Origin: Hofstenia miamia
Taxonomy: Eukaryota; Xenacoelomorpha; Acoela; Hofsteniidae
Direction of reading: 5' to 3'
Assembly (NCBI GenBank): GCA_900660155.1
Contig: CABFPE010000240.1
Coordinates: 884,668 to 948,667 of the forward strand
Length of the DNA: 64,000 bases
Made by a program: the position numbers and the translations under genes. Every line of letters starts with the position of its first letter. Position 1 is the first letter of the stretch. The notes below the pieces were generated by a model, which saw nothing but the letters and a program-made list of their open reading frames with translations, had not been told where the DNA came from and did not search any database. This document shows positions 28,801 through 43,000 of this stretch, one piece after another.

Positions 28801-31800
28801 CTTCAAGCCAATGATCGTGAATTTTTGCAATTTTAGAAATTTGTCTCACGCAATTTTGGAGAATTTTGAAAATGAGACATTCGTACGATACTTGTAACCA
28901 ACATCTGATATCATGCATGCCTCTGAGTTTGAATCAGATAGCATTAAAAACAACCAAAGTGTCTTCAAGCTTAACGATGAAGAAAAAGCACTAAAATCCT
29001 GCTTCGCAATAGAGAGAGACCGAAATCGTTTACCCGCACCTCGGCCCAATTCGCAACATCGGACTCGTGGTTCAGCCCGTAATTGTTGGCAATTAAAGAC
29101 AAAATTGTGTAGAGAAAATGTATATAATTCATAAATAAAACTTAGTTTTGTGCAAAAACCTAATTGTTAATAGAATCGAAAGAGTGGGGCTATTATTAAA
29201 TATTGGCTGTGTTGTGTATTGCAGTAAGTTTCTAATTTGTTTCAGAATTTTTGACCTCTGTATTAGTACCATCAACATAACCCGTTTTAAAGAGAACTGC
29301 TTTTAGTGGCTTTGATATCTGCAGCGGCAAGTGCATTGTTATTGTATGTGATATTGCATCGGTAATTTGGAACAATATTTTGAAGAAAAACATCTTGCAA
29401 GGTTCAATCCTTACAGCACGCTCTCAACCCCATAGCAAACTGTGGAGTGTTTTTAAGTCAAAAGTTAAAATAACTTGGCAGATACTATGCGAGAAATGTT
29501 CATCACACCTCCGCCAGTTGGAACAACGCAAACTCAGTATAGACTGAGACATCTGGAACACATAATTGATCAATCTATAGAGAACATTACACCACTAGTG
29601 CTCAAAGTTCTGCAAACTACAACCAAAACACTTTACAAGTTGCTTAGCATTACATGATTTGCCTAAAATTAATCAGACTTTCTAAGGAATAAATATTTTA
29701 AAGGAAGTTCAGTGTTTGTGTAATATTAATGTGAATATGGAGTTATATTACTAGTATTGCATATCATAATATATGTGGCAAAAACATTTTAATGTAATTA
29801 AATATATAATAACTAATGAGAATCTGTACCTATTGTTTCAAAACAGAAAAGAAAGATTATTTTTCGATGCAATACACAACACAATAATCTTACATGGAAT
29901 GCCTTTAGAGTGATTTTTTATATTGTATGAATTTGAAATTGACGTAGATTAGTTTGAATTGGACGAATATTAATTTTAACTTTGGTTAACTAGCCAATTT
30001 GAAGGTAAAACATTCTAAAGCAGATAAATGTTTATAAACTACATGCACATGTACATTAACAAAAAAACGTTACTTGTGTAAAATACGAGATAAATAGGTT
30101 GATGCGCTTGGTCATTCGATCAATTTCAAAAAGCCTTGGCACAGCTCTTGGCATAGATACTCGAGAAACTGACAGGATGTTAAAATCAGACCACTTCTGC
30201 ACATGATAGCGATCGAATAATTCGCGTTCCAAACGAAAAACAGTTACAAGTTCACCTCTGTAAGCCAAGTTATCAGCTAATATACAAACTGCTTTATTCA
30301 GTTGTTCCTTAGTTCGAATGGTTGTTGGTAAACCTGCTCTATTTGCTGAGGTTGCTTCATTTTCAATTGAATCAACATATGCCTTAACAGGATGATCGTG
30401 CTTGGGAGGTGGAACTAAATTAAAAATCAAATTTTAGTGTTAATAAAACAACAGAATTTAGCTCAATATATAATTAGCATTGACATTAAACATTACAATT
30501 TTCTTTAATAATTTCGTTGTTTGCGATTTTGTAAAATATTATCATAATCATTAATACATATACTAGACTTGTATTAGCAAATTTTGGAATAATTTCCATG
30601 TAAACAAGGATGACAAGTGTCAAGCCTGCCTGTTGTCAAATATTGCGACAAAACAAGGGCATCGCAAAGTCATGAAAAACATATTACGCGCAATTGCGAA
30701 ATTTGATTAAGAACAAATCATTACGAGGTCGCATTTGACCAGAAAAAATAATAAATTATATTTTATAATTAACTCTAAATTTAGAAGTATGTTGGCCAAA
30801 AAAGATGCCATTGTACTAATATTTTTATTATTAGTTTCAATATTTTTACTGCCTTGGTAGATTTTAGTTCTATTGGATTGATTAAAAAAATCATTCACAG
30901 CAAGACATAGAATTCAGACTTAACAGCAATTTATCATAAAATTCAACCACACTTTATTCTAAGGAAATGATAGGAAACAATTATATTTCAAAACACATTG
31001 AATGTATTCAATACAGCAACTTTGCTGTCAACATAGCTTTCATAGTAAATCGATTATACTTTCTGACAAATTTCTGAGAAATAATTAAGTTGACAACAAA
31101 GTTTCAAGTGTGAACGCGGAAAAACTTTGTTGAAAACTTTTCAAATCAAATTTTGAGTGTTGTCATAAAAAGAATATTTCAATGAGCAGTTTGTGCCATA
31201 AAATTATTACGTCCGGTGCGAATGCAGTGTGTACGATTCATTTTTCGGATTATTCAATCTCCGGATAATTACTAATTAATAAGCATTTAGTCAATCGATA
31301 AAGAAACGCAATCGTTGGAGCTCGTTGAAGAAAAGTCTTGTTTATGAAATGCAAGCATTGAAAGGAGCAGCGTCATTAAAGGGTTGCGGCGCGCAGGGCC
31401 ACCAAATGGTAAAAAATATTAGAAGCAATTTGAAGCAAATTTGTGGCCCCAAAATAGCAAAATAACAACGTAATTACATTAATATAGAAACAGTTGGGAC
31501 CCAAACTTAGAAGAAATAAATTCAATAAACAATTTTGGAGACCTAATAGTCATGCGGGTAGTCATACATGTATATTTACAAAATATTAAGTAGTAAAATG
31601 CATCTACTGTACACCAAAAGACAAAATTGGGGACAGTAGGGGCACCAAAATGTAATGTGACGCCACAAATTTAAAGACTACAGCAATGATTGCTTTTGAC
31701 AATATAGAAGATAAACTGTATGAGGAAATCCCTGACAAACAAACATTTGCTTACTAAAATTTATTATCAATAATTAGAGGTGTATATAGTTACTCTCATT

Positions 31801-34800
31801 TTGTAAATAAAATAAACAAAATCATTTTACAGACCTTAATTTAGAATTAGAATACATTGGTTTTGAAAACGTTCATTGAATATTAAATAAAGTTGTAAGT
31901 CTTAAACTAATAAAGCCATCGCAAAATTTGTAAGCACTACTGGATAGAGAATGGTCTACGACGCGACGAAATCTGAGTTTACGACCAGGCGACTGGGCGG
32001 GACTTAGATAGTATATTAAAAGTAAACAAAACAATTGATACTAGTTGTTGATCCCATTGGCTTAAGACCTGATTACCTGAACATTAGAAATGGTAAGAAT
32101 TTCTTTCAGCCACAGGAATACACTTTTGTACAAACTTCTAAAATAATCTTCGAGCACCCTCATCAACTTATGGCCATATCTCAAGATTTATAAAGGACAT
32201 AGGCAGTTTAAGGTTAAGTCTTCGAGATTCTTTAACAATGTTTCTTTCGTAATATTAGCACCCTAGATGCTATTTTCTAATTGGTTGTCAGTAAATAATA
32301 TCATTTACACCCACATACATGTATGTACGAGTACATGCGAGTGCATGATAATTTTAGTATTTATTGAAGTGGTCAGTGAAATATGGCCATGACTGTACAT
32401 TTCCGAAACTCTCATCTCTCCCTGATAACGATCAATTTTATAAAAGAAGCAAAAATCTCTTTTTTAGCTCAATAAAAACACGAACACATAAATTGAAATG
32501 CTAAAAATTGCATTACGATTGAATTTTCTGAATAGAACTGGAGGAATAACTTTAAATATAAGAAGTATTGGCACAATTGACACAAATATGGAGAAATATG
32601 ACAATATAAGGACAATTTTAAAATAGAGGGAAAATAGGAATATAAGAATTGTCTGGCTGAATTTTAACAGAAGGGATGATTTTCATCTGGTACATTTGGA
32701 ATCTTTAGATGTTTTGTTAGGTCGAGTATTTCATTCTCTAATCGTCATAAATAATCATGGAGAAGTTAAACCTTCAAATTTAAAGATGTCGTTCTCAATC
32801 ATTGTTGCTAAATCGGCATTTGATGAAGCATTACAAAGAAGTTTCACTTTGAGCATGAGAAAAGAGTGGGCGACACAGCATCGCGTATGCAGGAAAACTC
32901 TTTGCTCATTGTGGATAATTTGCAAGCAAAAGATACAGTAACGAAGCGACCGTGAGACAATAATTACCATACATTTATGGTTGCAAAGGCATTATCAAAC
33001 TCATTTGAATTTGAAAATTCGTTTGTACTATAAAAAACAGTTATAATAATTTGCAACAATTGAACTTTTCAAATGACCAATGCAAAACAACAAGTACTTT
33101 AAGACTTGTTGGAAAAAATATTAGCGAAATTATGATTTCAGAAAGATCTACTATGTTCCACATTGTGTCAATTCCAAGGAACGTGCACAAATTTAAGGCC
33201 TTGGTTTACTTAGATTAGAACTTTAATGCTGGGAACCAAACCCGATTCCTTGCATGCTGGGAAATACACGTTGACACACAACACTTTGCATCAATAACTG
33301 TTCCTCTCATTTTTTGTTTAAAGATTTTAAAAGGATGTTTCGCAGTGTTATTTATAAAAATTAAGTCATATAGACATAACCTATCATCAAAGAAATGAGA
33401 CATCGTTTTAAAACACAAATTTGTTGGGAATGACAGCATCGAGTTTGCATGGGTTCTTTACAGACAATCTATACTGTAAGGCAATTTGAAATAAAAACTA
33501 TCTTATAAGAACTAGTATTAAAAGGATATACTAAACAGTCAATTAAAATATGATGTAGCTATTAGGAAAAATCATCACTTTGCCTCATTCATTTTTAATG
33601 TATATTGTCAAATTCCTCCGTTAATGTTGCTGCACGATATGATCGTCATTCCTTTAAAAATCATGGTGGTTGCTTAATAATGTGTAGAAATTCCCTACAA
33701 TTTTAGTCAGTTGACAACCTCCCAATGAATAACTTTACTTGTGCTACTCTAATTGATTTTTACGAATGTATTATACTAATAATATTCTTATACATACCAA
33801 CAATCAAACAGCACCTATCGTCCTTCAACAGAAGATATAATATCTGACTGTACTGTATCATTTGAAAGATTATCCCAATATGATTTAAATGATAAAGAAC
33901 ATATTGCTCTTGTCTGTGTTGATTTTAATTACCTTTCATAGATTGGTCATATTTGTTTTGTAATAACGATTTCGATCAATTACTCTAAGACTTTTTTAAT
34001 GACTACAATATGATGCAACTTATTGGTTTTCCAACTAATCAAAGTGGCAACATTTTGGAATTCCAATAATATTTCTGCTGAAAACAACAGCATTTCTGAT
34101 TATGCTGTAATTTCGCTGAGTGTGAAATTAGAGTTACAAAATCCAATTATCTTCAATACTTTACATCTTAATCAAATGACCTATCAATTCCAAAATTATC
34201 GTTTTCTCAAGATAACTCAATTGGACTCTCCTTAGCTCTCTCAATGTCATTATTTTCTTTTTATGTAAATAATTCTTGTTATACCTCTTATTGGTATGAC
34301 TCTTTTTGAAATTATAGCTACATTTGTTCCTAGGAAACGACTTAAGCGTTGTAATTTGCCATCATATACATCTTCACATCTATAACAAAACAGAATTTCA
34401 GTATCGCAGATATCAAAGAACAAACGATATTTCTGAATTCGGCCCCTTAAAGTAAGTAATTGCGGAATGATCTCCTTGAGTCATTTGAACTTGATAAATA
34501 TTTTTACAAAAAATTTAAGACATTTCGGACGTTAATTCTTGTTATAAATTACTTTGATATTTAGATCATCAAACTTTGCCTCGCCCTATTTCTTGGGAGG
34601 CCAAACAGATATTTGCTCACTTTTTAATGAATATTTTGTTTCTATTTATTCTCCATAAGATGAGATAACCTGTTCATTTGATACTCTTGATTTCAATGAT
34701 ATATCTACTGAACTTGATGATGTTATCACTCTATTAGCTAACTGTAACTCCAACTGTGGATCTGATAATCTCCCTGGCTCATTCTTAAAGCAATATTCCT

Positions 34801-37800
34801 CGCAATTATCAATTCATGTCCTAAATCTGTTTCGATTTATTATTGATTCAGGATATTATCCTGATATATGGAAGCAAGCTATCCGTTATTTAAATCAGGC
34901 AATCGGAAAAAAGCAAATAGTTACAGTTCAATAGCTTCCCTTCAAAAACTACCATTACTATTTGAAAAATTACTTTTTGATCAATTTTATAGTTTTATAC
35001 GCTACAAACTTAATAATCAACAATTTGATTTCATTAAGACTCGCTCTACAGTCACCCAACTCCTATTCTTTTTAGATGATATATATATATATAGTCACCC
35101 AACTCCTATTATTTTTAGATATATATATTCTAGAATCATTTAGGTTAGCATAACCATAGCATAAACCATGTTATAGTGTTCTATGAGCTTAGCATCTCAT
35201 ATCGAATAAACAAGTAAATTCCATAATAACGTGCACACTTTCAGCGAAGCAATGTAATAAATACCAGTGATCGAGAATACATAGTGGATAGTTATGAAAG
35301 CACGTAACTGCGTGAGAGCGGAGAAATTAGGAATTACATGGCAATGACTGCCGGAGTGAAACAAGCAATCAGTCATCAACACTTAGTTAAGAAATTCGAA
35401 TCGCATTAGATAAATATTGGAAATCATCGGTGTCGTACAGCGGGGAGAGAACCCTGAGAATCCTGAGAACACCTACAAGCATGGGCGGCGCGAGCGGAGG
35501 GTAAGAGCAGGGATCCAACATGATTAATCGTCAATGCGATTAATCGAGATTAATCGAATTTATTAATCTATCGCACTTATCAAGTAGATTAGATTAATCG
35601 TAAACAGCGTGCTCGATTAATCTAGATTATTCCAATTAAGTTGATTATGCACCAGGTCAATAACATTCAGTTTGATGTTGTGGTTTTGCGGTTTTATATT
35701 GTCTAGACACCATTCTTGCGTCGTATGCTTATGCAGAAATGCCTGATTCTGATATAAGTCGTAAAGCTTTAGCTGTTACTTATTTTACCAAAATTTCGGA
35801 AGAAAATGGAAAATCTATTTGGCAATGCCAATTTCAAACAAATGGAGTGACATGTAGTAGGAAGTTATCTAAGGGTTGCAAAGCTGGATACACGAATCTT
35901 GTGAGTCACCTTAAGTCACAACATCCCGATTGTTTGTCTAGCACTTCACAGCCTACAATCGATGCATTCTGTGTGACAAAGTCGCCAATTGAGAATATTT
36001 TTGGTTGGATCGATTGGGTTGTTAGGTCTGAAACCATTCACATTTGTGACGGAGGAAGTGACAAGAAAATATGCAAATTTGAAACCAGTATGCATCAATA
36101 CGCTTCAAAAATACATGGAGAAATTATCGAATGGTGTAGAATCTAAAATAGCGGAAGCTATACCTGATTCCTTTGCCTTAATTATTGATGGCTGGAGCAA
36201 GGGATCTACACACTACGTCGGCATTTATGCAAAATTCCTAGAAAAGGAAGCAGGGCGTCCATCGACTGTTTTGCTATCTTTTTCACCACTTTTTAATGAG
36301 ACTACTCTGAGTGCAGATGAACACTGCCGTCACATCATGTATGTCATAAAAGAAATTTTTGGAAAGTGTATGGAGAACATAGTTGCTGTTGTAGCTGATA
36401 ATTGTAAAACTAACAGGTCAATATGCAGGAAGTTGGGTATTCCTCTTATTAGCTGTGCGTCACACAGGTTTAATTTGGCTGTGAATCTGTTTTTAGAGAA
36501 ATATAAACCAATTCTTGACAAAGTTCATGGGCTAATGGGAAAGTTGAAGAATTTGAAGCTGGCTGCGAAGCTAAGACAGTTTACTCCACTTGTAGCAGTG
36601 ACGCGGAATGTGACTAGATAGGGCAGCACATATGCCATGCTAAACAGGTAATAATTATTGTATTGACATGTACTAATTTTGTCATGAATCGCGTAATCAT
36701 ACATTTTGAAAAAATTAATATGATACAGTATTCATGTATTGAACACCGATTGTTTATTAATTGAGTGAATTACAAATTATTGCTATGAAACACAATTTTC
36801 AAAAGTGTTTGTAAAGTTTCTAGTTTTGTTCCATTTCTTCAATTTGAAGTCGCAATAATTTTAGTATAGTTATTGACAACTATTATAGTTACAATTAATT
36901 TTGCAGTTACTGCATAAACATTTAGATTAGTTGGCGTGATTTTGTCACACAAGTATCTCTAATGTTTAGATACCTAGCTATTCAGCAGCATTTGGTCGAA
37001 TTTGGAAACACATCTGAAATTCTCGACTTTATTCCTACTCTCAGGGAAAAAATTCAAATAGAGGAACTTGTTACAAGTCTTAAACAATTTGACTGTTACA
37101 AAGAAGTTGCAGGGACAGGATCTTGACATGTATGACGTTAGATTGCTCTTCAACGAGATAATGGAAAAATGTCCAATAACTAAGAAGTATCTTAATCCAA
37201 AAGCTGAAATTGTGGCGAGCCCAGATTTTGAGGCGGCCCAAGTTGCTTTGGAGTCTGGACAGGAAACGGAAATGACTGATACCCAGAAAAGCTTAATTTC
37301 TAAACTTTTACAGAAAAACCCCTCAACACCGGATACGGATACAGTAGATGAGTGTGATGATTTTGCATCTCGCATACTTAAGGAGCGTCAGATGTCACCC
37401 AATTCATACATGGATTCTAGATTTATCGCGCCAACGTCTAATCAGGTTGAGAGACTTTTCAGCAAAGCTGGTTATGCTCTATCCGACTACCGAAATAGCT
37501 TATTACCTCTAATTTAGAGATTCAAATATCTCTACACGCTAATAAACAAATGTGGTGTAAAAAGACTTTTCAAGAAATAATATTAAATAACAATAACAGT
37601 TGACCTTTTGAATATTTTTCCATTGATATGTTGTACTTTGATTATTTTTGAAATAATATTTTGTATTTTGAATATTTTTTCATTGATGTGTTGTATTTTG
37701 AATATATTTAATCAGAAGTAGATTAATCGTGATTATTAATCTCTTGGTAGCAGCGATTATGATTAATCTATCGCCAAAAAAAATTAAAACGATTAATCGC

Positions 37801-40050
37801 GATTAAAATCTAAGGATCTCTGCCTAAGAGGGTGCAGCTGCCCCCCCCTTTCATGGTGAGTTGATTGAATTGACTAGATTTTTATCAAATGGAAATTCCG
37901 AATTTCTTAGTAATATTTGATTTAAAAAATTTAAATAAATTTTTAATTCTGATGTATATAGATAAATGTGAATTATACTTTTAAGAATACATAAAATGCG
38001 CAAGTAATTTTTCGTGAATAAATTTTTTTTTCTAGATCGATTAGATGCATAGAAATTTGCTTAATTTAGTCAGGGGATAATATATATATATATAATTGTT
38101 TATATATATATAAAATTGTTTATATATATAAAATGTTTATATAAATTCAAAATCCTAGAGTTCTAAAATGGATATAGCTTTTTTCTGAGATTGACTTCTT
38201 TACGTAGCAACTAAAATATGCAAAAATCTTAGCATACCCCAAACTTAGCCTATTGATGTTTTTGTTGAATCTAAATAAGCATACTTACGATGGCTCCCAA
38301 ATTGTCCAGAAACAATGTACGTAAAAAATGTGGGAAAGTCACAAAATATCAGGTTCTTTCTATTTGATTTGAGCTCAAAATCCTATTCTAGTTGTTGTTG
38401 GGGTAACATAATTGCCCAAACTTAATTTAACCATTAAACCAGGTTAAATCTTTGATTAATATCTGGAAAATAATTGTGTTATTTTATAATCTACTGATAT
38501 GGTAAATATTGATTCCAAAATAGTTGAGTGGTAGAAAATAACAAACCATAGGCCTATGTTCCTATATTTTCCCTATAGGATAGTAGATTAAAGCACATTA
38601 CTTCGTATAATCAACTGCTTGGAGAAGATCTCATCTCCTTGTTTTCTTTTAACTAAATGATTAAATTTCCTCAAAAAGAAATGAAATATTTTTTCTACAA
38701 AAACACGTGCAAAAAATTTTTTGCCCCTCCTTTAAGAAGTTTCTCGCGGCGCCCTTGCCTACAAGGAAATATCCGTTTGTACGACCCCCTCCTTTCCAAG
38801 TCGGATTTAGCTACTCATGATCATCTAATCGGTGCAGGTCAGGTAGATTAACGTCTTTTTTAAACTGTTTTCAGCTTATTTTGTTCAGTTTTTCAGGCTC
38901 ATTTCAAATATGCATTTTTTAAATGCGATAAATAATTATTTATTGAGGTATTTGAGTGAATATTTTAAATTTTTTCTAAAATTAGTAACACTCTTACTCT
39001 TGCTATTGTATACAACTAGGTTAAACATAACAAATACAAAACATATTGAAAAACAAAAATAATATCAATAATTATTGTTATGAAATGACTCGCCCTGATT
39101 AAAAAAATGTTTTATTCAGAACAAACATACATGGAAAATAATTTTATTTTATTAATCACACTGGACGGTATTTTGTGTCCTATCAATTGTGCAAACAAAC
39201 ATTGTTACTAAATTTTTACTATCATTATGCAACAGCAAGTTGTGGCTTTTGGACATGCGCATCCCCCATTACTTTGTGTAACATTCATTTTTACTTTATT
39301 GCCTATACCAACTGGCACTTTGGAGACAGAAATTATAGCCATTGATGCATTAGAGAGTACGATGTTATAGGCGTTTTTGTAATTTGCAATCTTTGACCTC
39401 ATCACGTGATGGGTATACTTGGCGGTGTAATAATCAAAATTGCAAGAAATTGATGCTATAAGGCGCGGATCATTGTAGTCCACTTTCGCTTAAAAAATTC
39501 TGAGTGTTATCTTAAGATGGAGCATCAAATGGGAGTTCAATGCAATATGTAATAATTTAATAATGTATAGCAAATTTTAGAAGAAACTTAAAATATCCCC
39601 TCAAATAACTCAATAAATAATAGTTTGTCGCATTTAAAAATTGCATATTTGAAATGAGCGTGAAAATTGAACAAAACAAGTTGAAAACAGTTATAAAAAA
39701 TACGTTAGTCTACTTGACCTGCACCCATCTAATGTAATAACGGGGTGATAAAGATAAGCGTTTAACTAAGCAACAGTTTATTAGCCGATCGCGTATAATA
39801 GAAATAAAAATAAAAAAATAATTAATAACGCGCGGACTAGCTTAAAAATATAAAATTTGTGATAAGAAGCTGCATAAATTCGGTTTGTTGTTGCTATATA
39901 GACTAGATTTCAATTCATTCACAAAGTTCTAAATTTCTTATTTAATACAATTTTGCGTATAACCACACCATCTTCTCTTCATTAAGCTTTAATAGACTAC
40001 GCTCATTTTCAATAAATCTTTCTTCATAAAAATTTCATATCTAACAAGCC

Positions 40051-40082
<32 letters not shown>

Positions 40083-43000
40083 TATAACGCATAAGAATAG
40101 ACCAATTTGATTTTGACATGTAGGTATTGAATATATTTTTTTAGACCTGAATATGAATATATATATGCATAGATATATGTAATCAAGCAAGTTCAAATTT
40201 TTAAGGTTCCGGTTAAGTTAAGAAGCAATCCGGTTAAAGTATATTGAGACGCACAGCACTATATATATATATATATAAGCTATATGAAGATTCTCAGTTT
40301 TCTTACGTGCTTCACCTTGATTTTCGTAAAGTGTTCAATTCAGTCCCACATGAACTTCTAATAAATAAGTTGCGCATTTTCCGTATTGGTGGGAAAATTC
40401 TTAGAATCCTTGCCTCTTACATGACAAAACATGTTCAATGTGTTAGCATAAATTTTTGTTGATCCTGTTGGTTACATGTTACGAGTGGTGAGCCCCAAGG
40501 CTCAGTGTTGGGACCATTATTATTTCTCATATTTATAAATGACATTCCATCTTATTATCTTAATTGCACCCCATACTTATTCGCTGATGATCTAAAAAAT
40601 TTTTCTCCATCTTTACGCAATATTTAAGATGATTACTTTTCTCTTGTAGTTTGAGCAAAAAATAAAATGACATTTAATAAGAAAAAATGTGAGTATATCT
40701 CTTGTCCTACATCTGATTCGTCTGTTCAAATTGATGGTTCAATGTTTTGCATATATTGTGTATTTTAGGCATGATTTATCCTGGTCTTTACATCTGTCTG
40801 AAAAAATATAAAAGTGTAATCACTCTTTTATGCTATTAAAGAGATCAATTCTTTTTAATACTTCACATCATGTAAAACTTATTTTTTACAAATCTTTAAT
40901 CCTGACTTCCTTTATGTATGCATCTCAGATTTAGTTTCCATCCGCAGGAGATGTTGGTAAAATAGAATGCTTACAGCGTCGATGTACTAAGTGGATTCAA
41001 AATATTGGAAACTACAAAATTAGACTTCTTAGCCTCAACTTATTCCCAGTTCCTCTACTATTTCAATTTTATGATTTGCTTTATTTAAACAAACTTCTAA
41101 CAAACCGCTTGAATCGTAATGATTTTGATTATATAGCTTTATATTTCCCAAACCCCTCAGGATTACGTTTTAAAAATTTTAAAATTTTTCAAGTAACACG
41201 TGTGAAGAAATCAAAGACCGCTTACTTTAATTTTAGCTGCTTGTCAAACTTTATTCAAATCAACACTAACATTAATTGATTTGATTATTACCGCACTATC
41301 AAAAATCTGCTAGTTTTTTGCAGAATGCATCTAAATTCCATTTTTAATTTATTAGATGCACACATTATCTTGTTTGCCCATGAAACTCATGCCAATCATC
41401 TTCCAGTTCATCATTCCATAAATGATTTTGTTGACTGTTAAATATATTTGTAGACCTGTATTAAGGTAACAAATCTATTTAATAATAATAATTATTATTA
41501 TATTGCCGGCAGAACAATGATGTGAATTCGAATACGTATATTTATGAATTTTCCAGGTCCGACTTTATATCACAATTTAAAATCGAATTTGCCCTAAAAA
41601 ATATTAATTAAATATATTCATAAATTGTTGGGAAAAAGTAAAGGACTTTCAACTGACATTAACGAATTAAGTATTGATAACAAAATTACAACGGAAAAAA
41701 CAAGAATAATAGACCATCTAAATGCAACATTTAAGGAACTTGGCAATTTCAATTTTCCCCAATATAAGAGAAAGACAAACATTAATAAATTCCCAGCAAA
41801 ATCATACTTTTCTTTTAGACTCGTAAATGCAAATGAACTAGAAACCATAATAAAAAATTTAGACACAAATAAATCAACTGCATCCTATAATCTTCCAATC
41901 TTTATTATTAAACGTCATTTTCATATATTTAGTGAACATCTTCTATTCGCATTTAACCAATGTATTATTGATAATGAATTCCCTGATATATTTAAGAAAT
42001 CAGACATAAGCCCTATATATAAAAAAGGCGATCCTCTAAACGCACAAAATTATAGGCCAATTTGCATTGGCCATCCTTTCAGTAAACTATTTGAAAAATT
42101 ATTAAATAATCAAATAAATGCATATTTGATATCTGAAAATATTCTTTCGAAAAAACAATATGGTTTCCGTAATGGGTTTAGCACTCAAGATGCAATTTTG
42201 TCAATATCACAGCAAATAAAATCTAATTTAGCTTCTAATAAATGTAGTTGTGTTGCCCTTCTCGATTTGAGCAAAGCGTTTAACTCAATGAACTTTGACA
42301 TACTGAAAGACAAATTAATGCATTATAATTTTGATGACAACGCTATAAATTTGATAATGAACTTCCTTATAAATCGACAGCAACGAGTTATACTTAATCG
42401 CACAAAATCAAAATATATTACAACTAACCGTGGGGTACCTCAGAGCACAGTTCTTGGCCCCATCCTATTCTCACTCTACGTAAATGATATAACGAAACAG
42501 ATAAAAAACAGTAATATTTATCAATATGCGGACGGTACCTGTCTCATAAGTACTAATGTAAATGCCTTTAATGCTACGAAAATTCTCCAAAATGACATCG
42601 AACATTTAACAAAGTATTTCTCAAATAATCAATTGAAAGTAAATATTGAAAAAACACAATTTATAATTTTCTCGCCTAAAACATTTAAAAATCTCACAAA
42701 AAACATTGAACTAAATATAAATCAAGTACCAATAAAGCAAAGTGAATCAATAAATTATTTAGGTGTTGAGATTGACAATGATTTAAATTTCGAACAATTT
42801 TTAATGACTAAAATTAAAAAAATGGCTTCTGGAGTTAGGTATCTTTACCATCTGCGAAACGTCTCAAATATATATCACAAACAATTAATAAATTCTTTTT
42901 GTTTATCTCATTTTCAATATTGCTCATTTCTCTTTACAAACATAAATTCAAAATATCGCATACTTCTGTCTAAAACTTTCAATTGGTCTCTTAAAACACT

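Larger units (their letters stand above)
35508..37822 (+). mobile_element. hAT element with BED finger, intron and GATTAATC subterminal repeats
   Basis: The plus-strand transposase starts at about 35739 with a BED-type zinc finger (WQCQFQTNGVTC.. then HLKSQHPD). The catalytic part lies at 35989-36621 (LIIDGWSKGSTHYVGIYAKF, then CASHRFNLAVN). A TRW motif has become a stop, then a likely intron (36648-36969, gtaata..tttag) joins LNR to YLAIQQ. The hATC dimerisation domain is at 37068-37517 (NQVERLFSKAGYALSDYR). Two frame changes break it. Termini CAGGGATCC and ..GGATCTCTG are inverted. Flanks ggtaagag and cctaagag match in six of eight bases. Palindromic GATTAATC motifs crowd both ends. Confidence 0.9.

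Noticed and set aside
32696-33439. Frames on both strands considered as a transposase or host exon
   Set aside because: No motif, no splice pair and no support from neighbouring frames.
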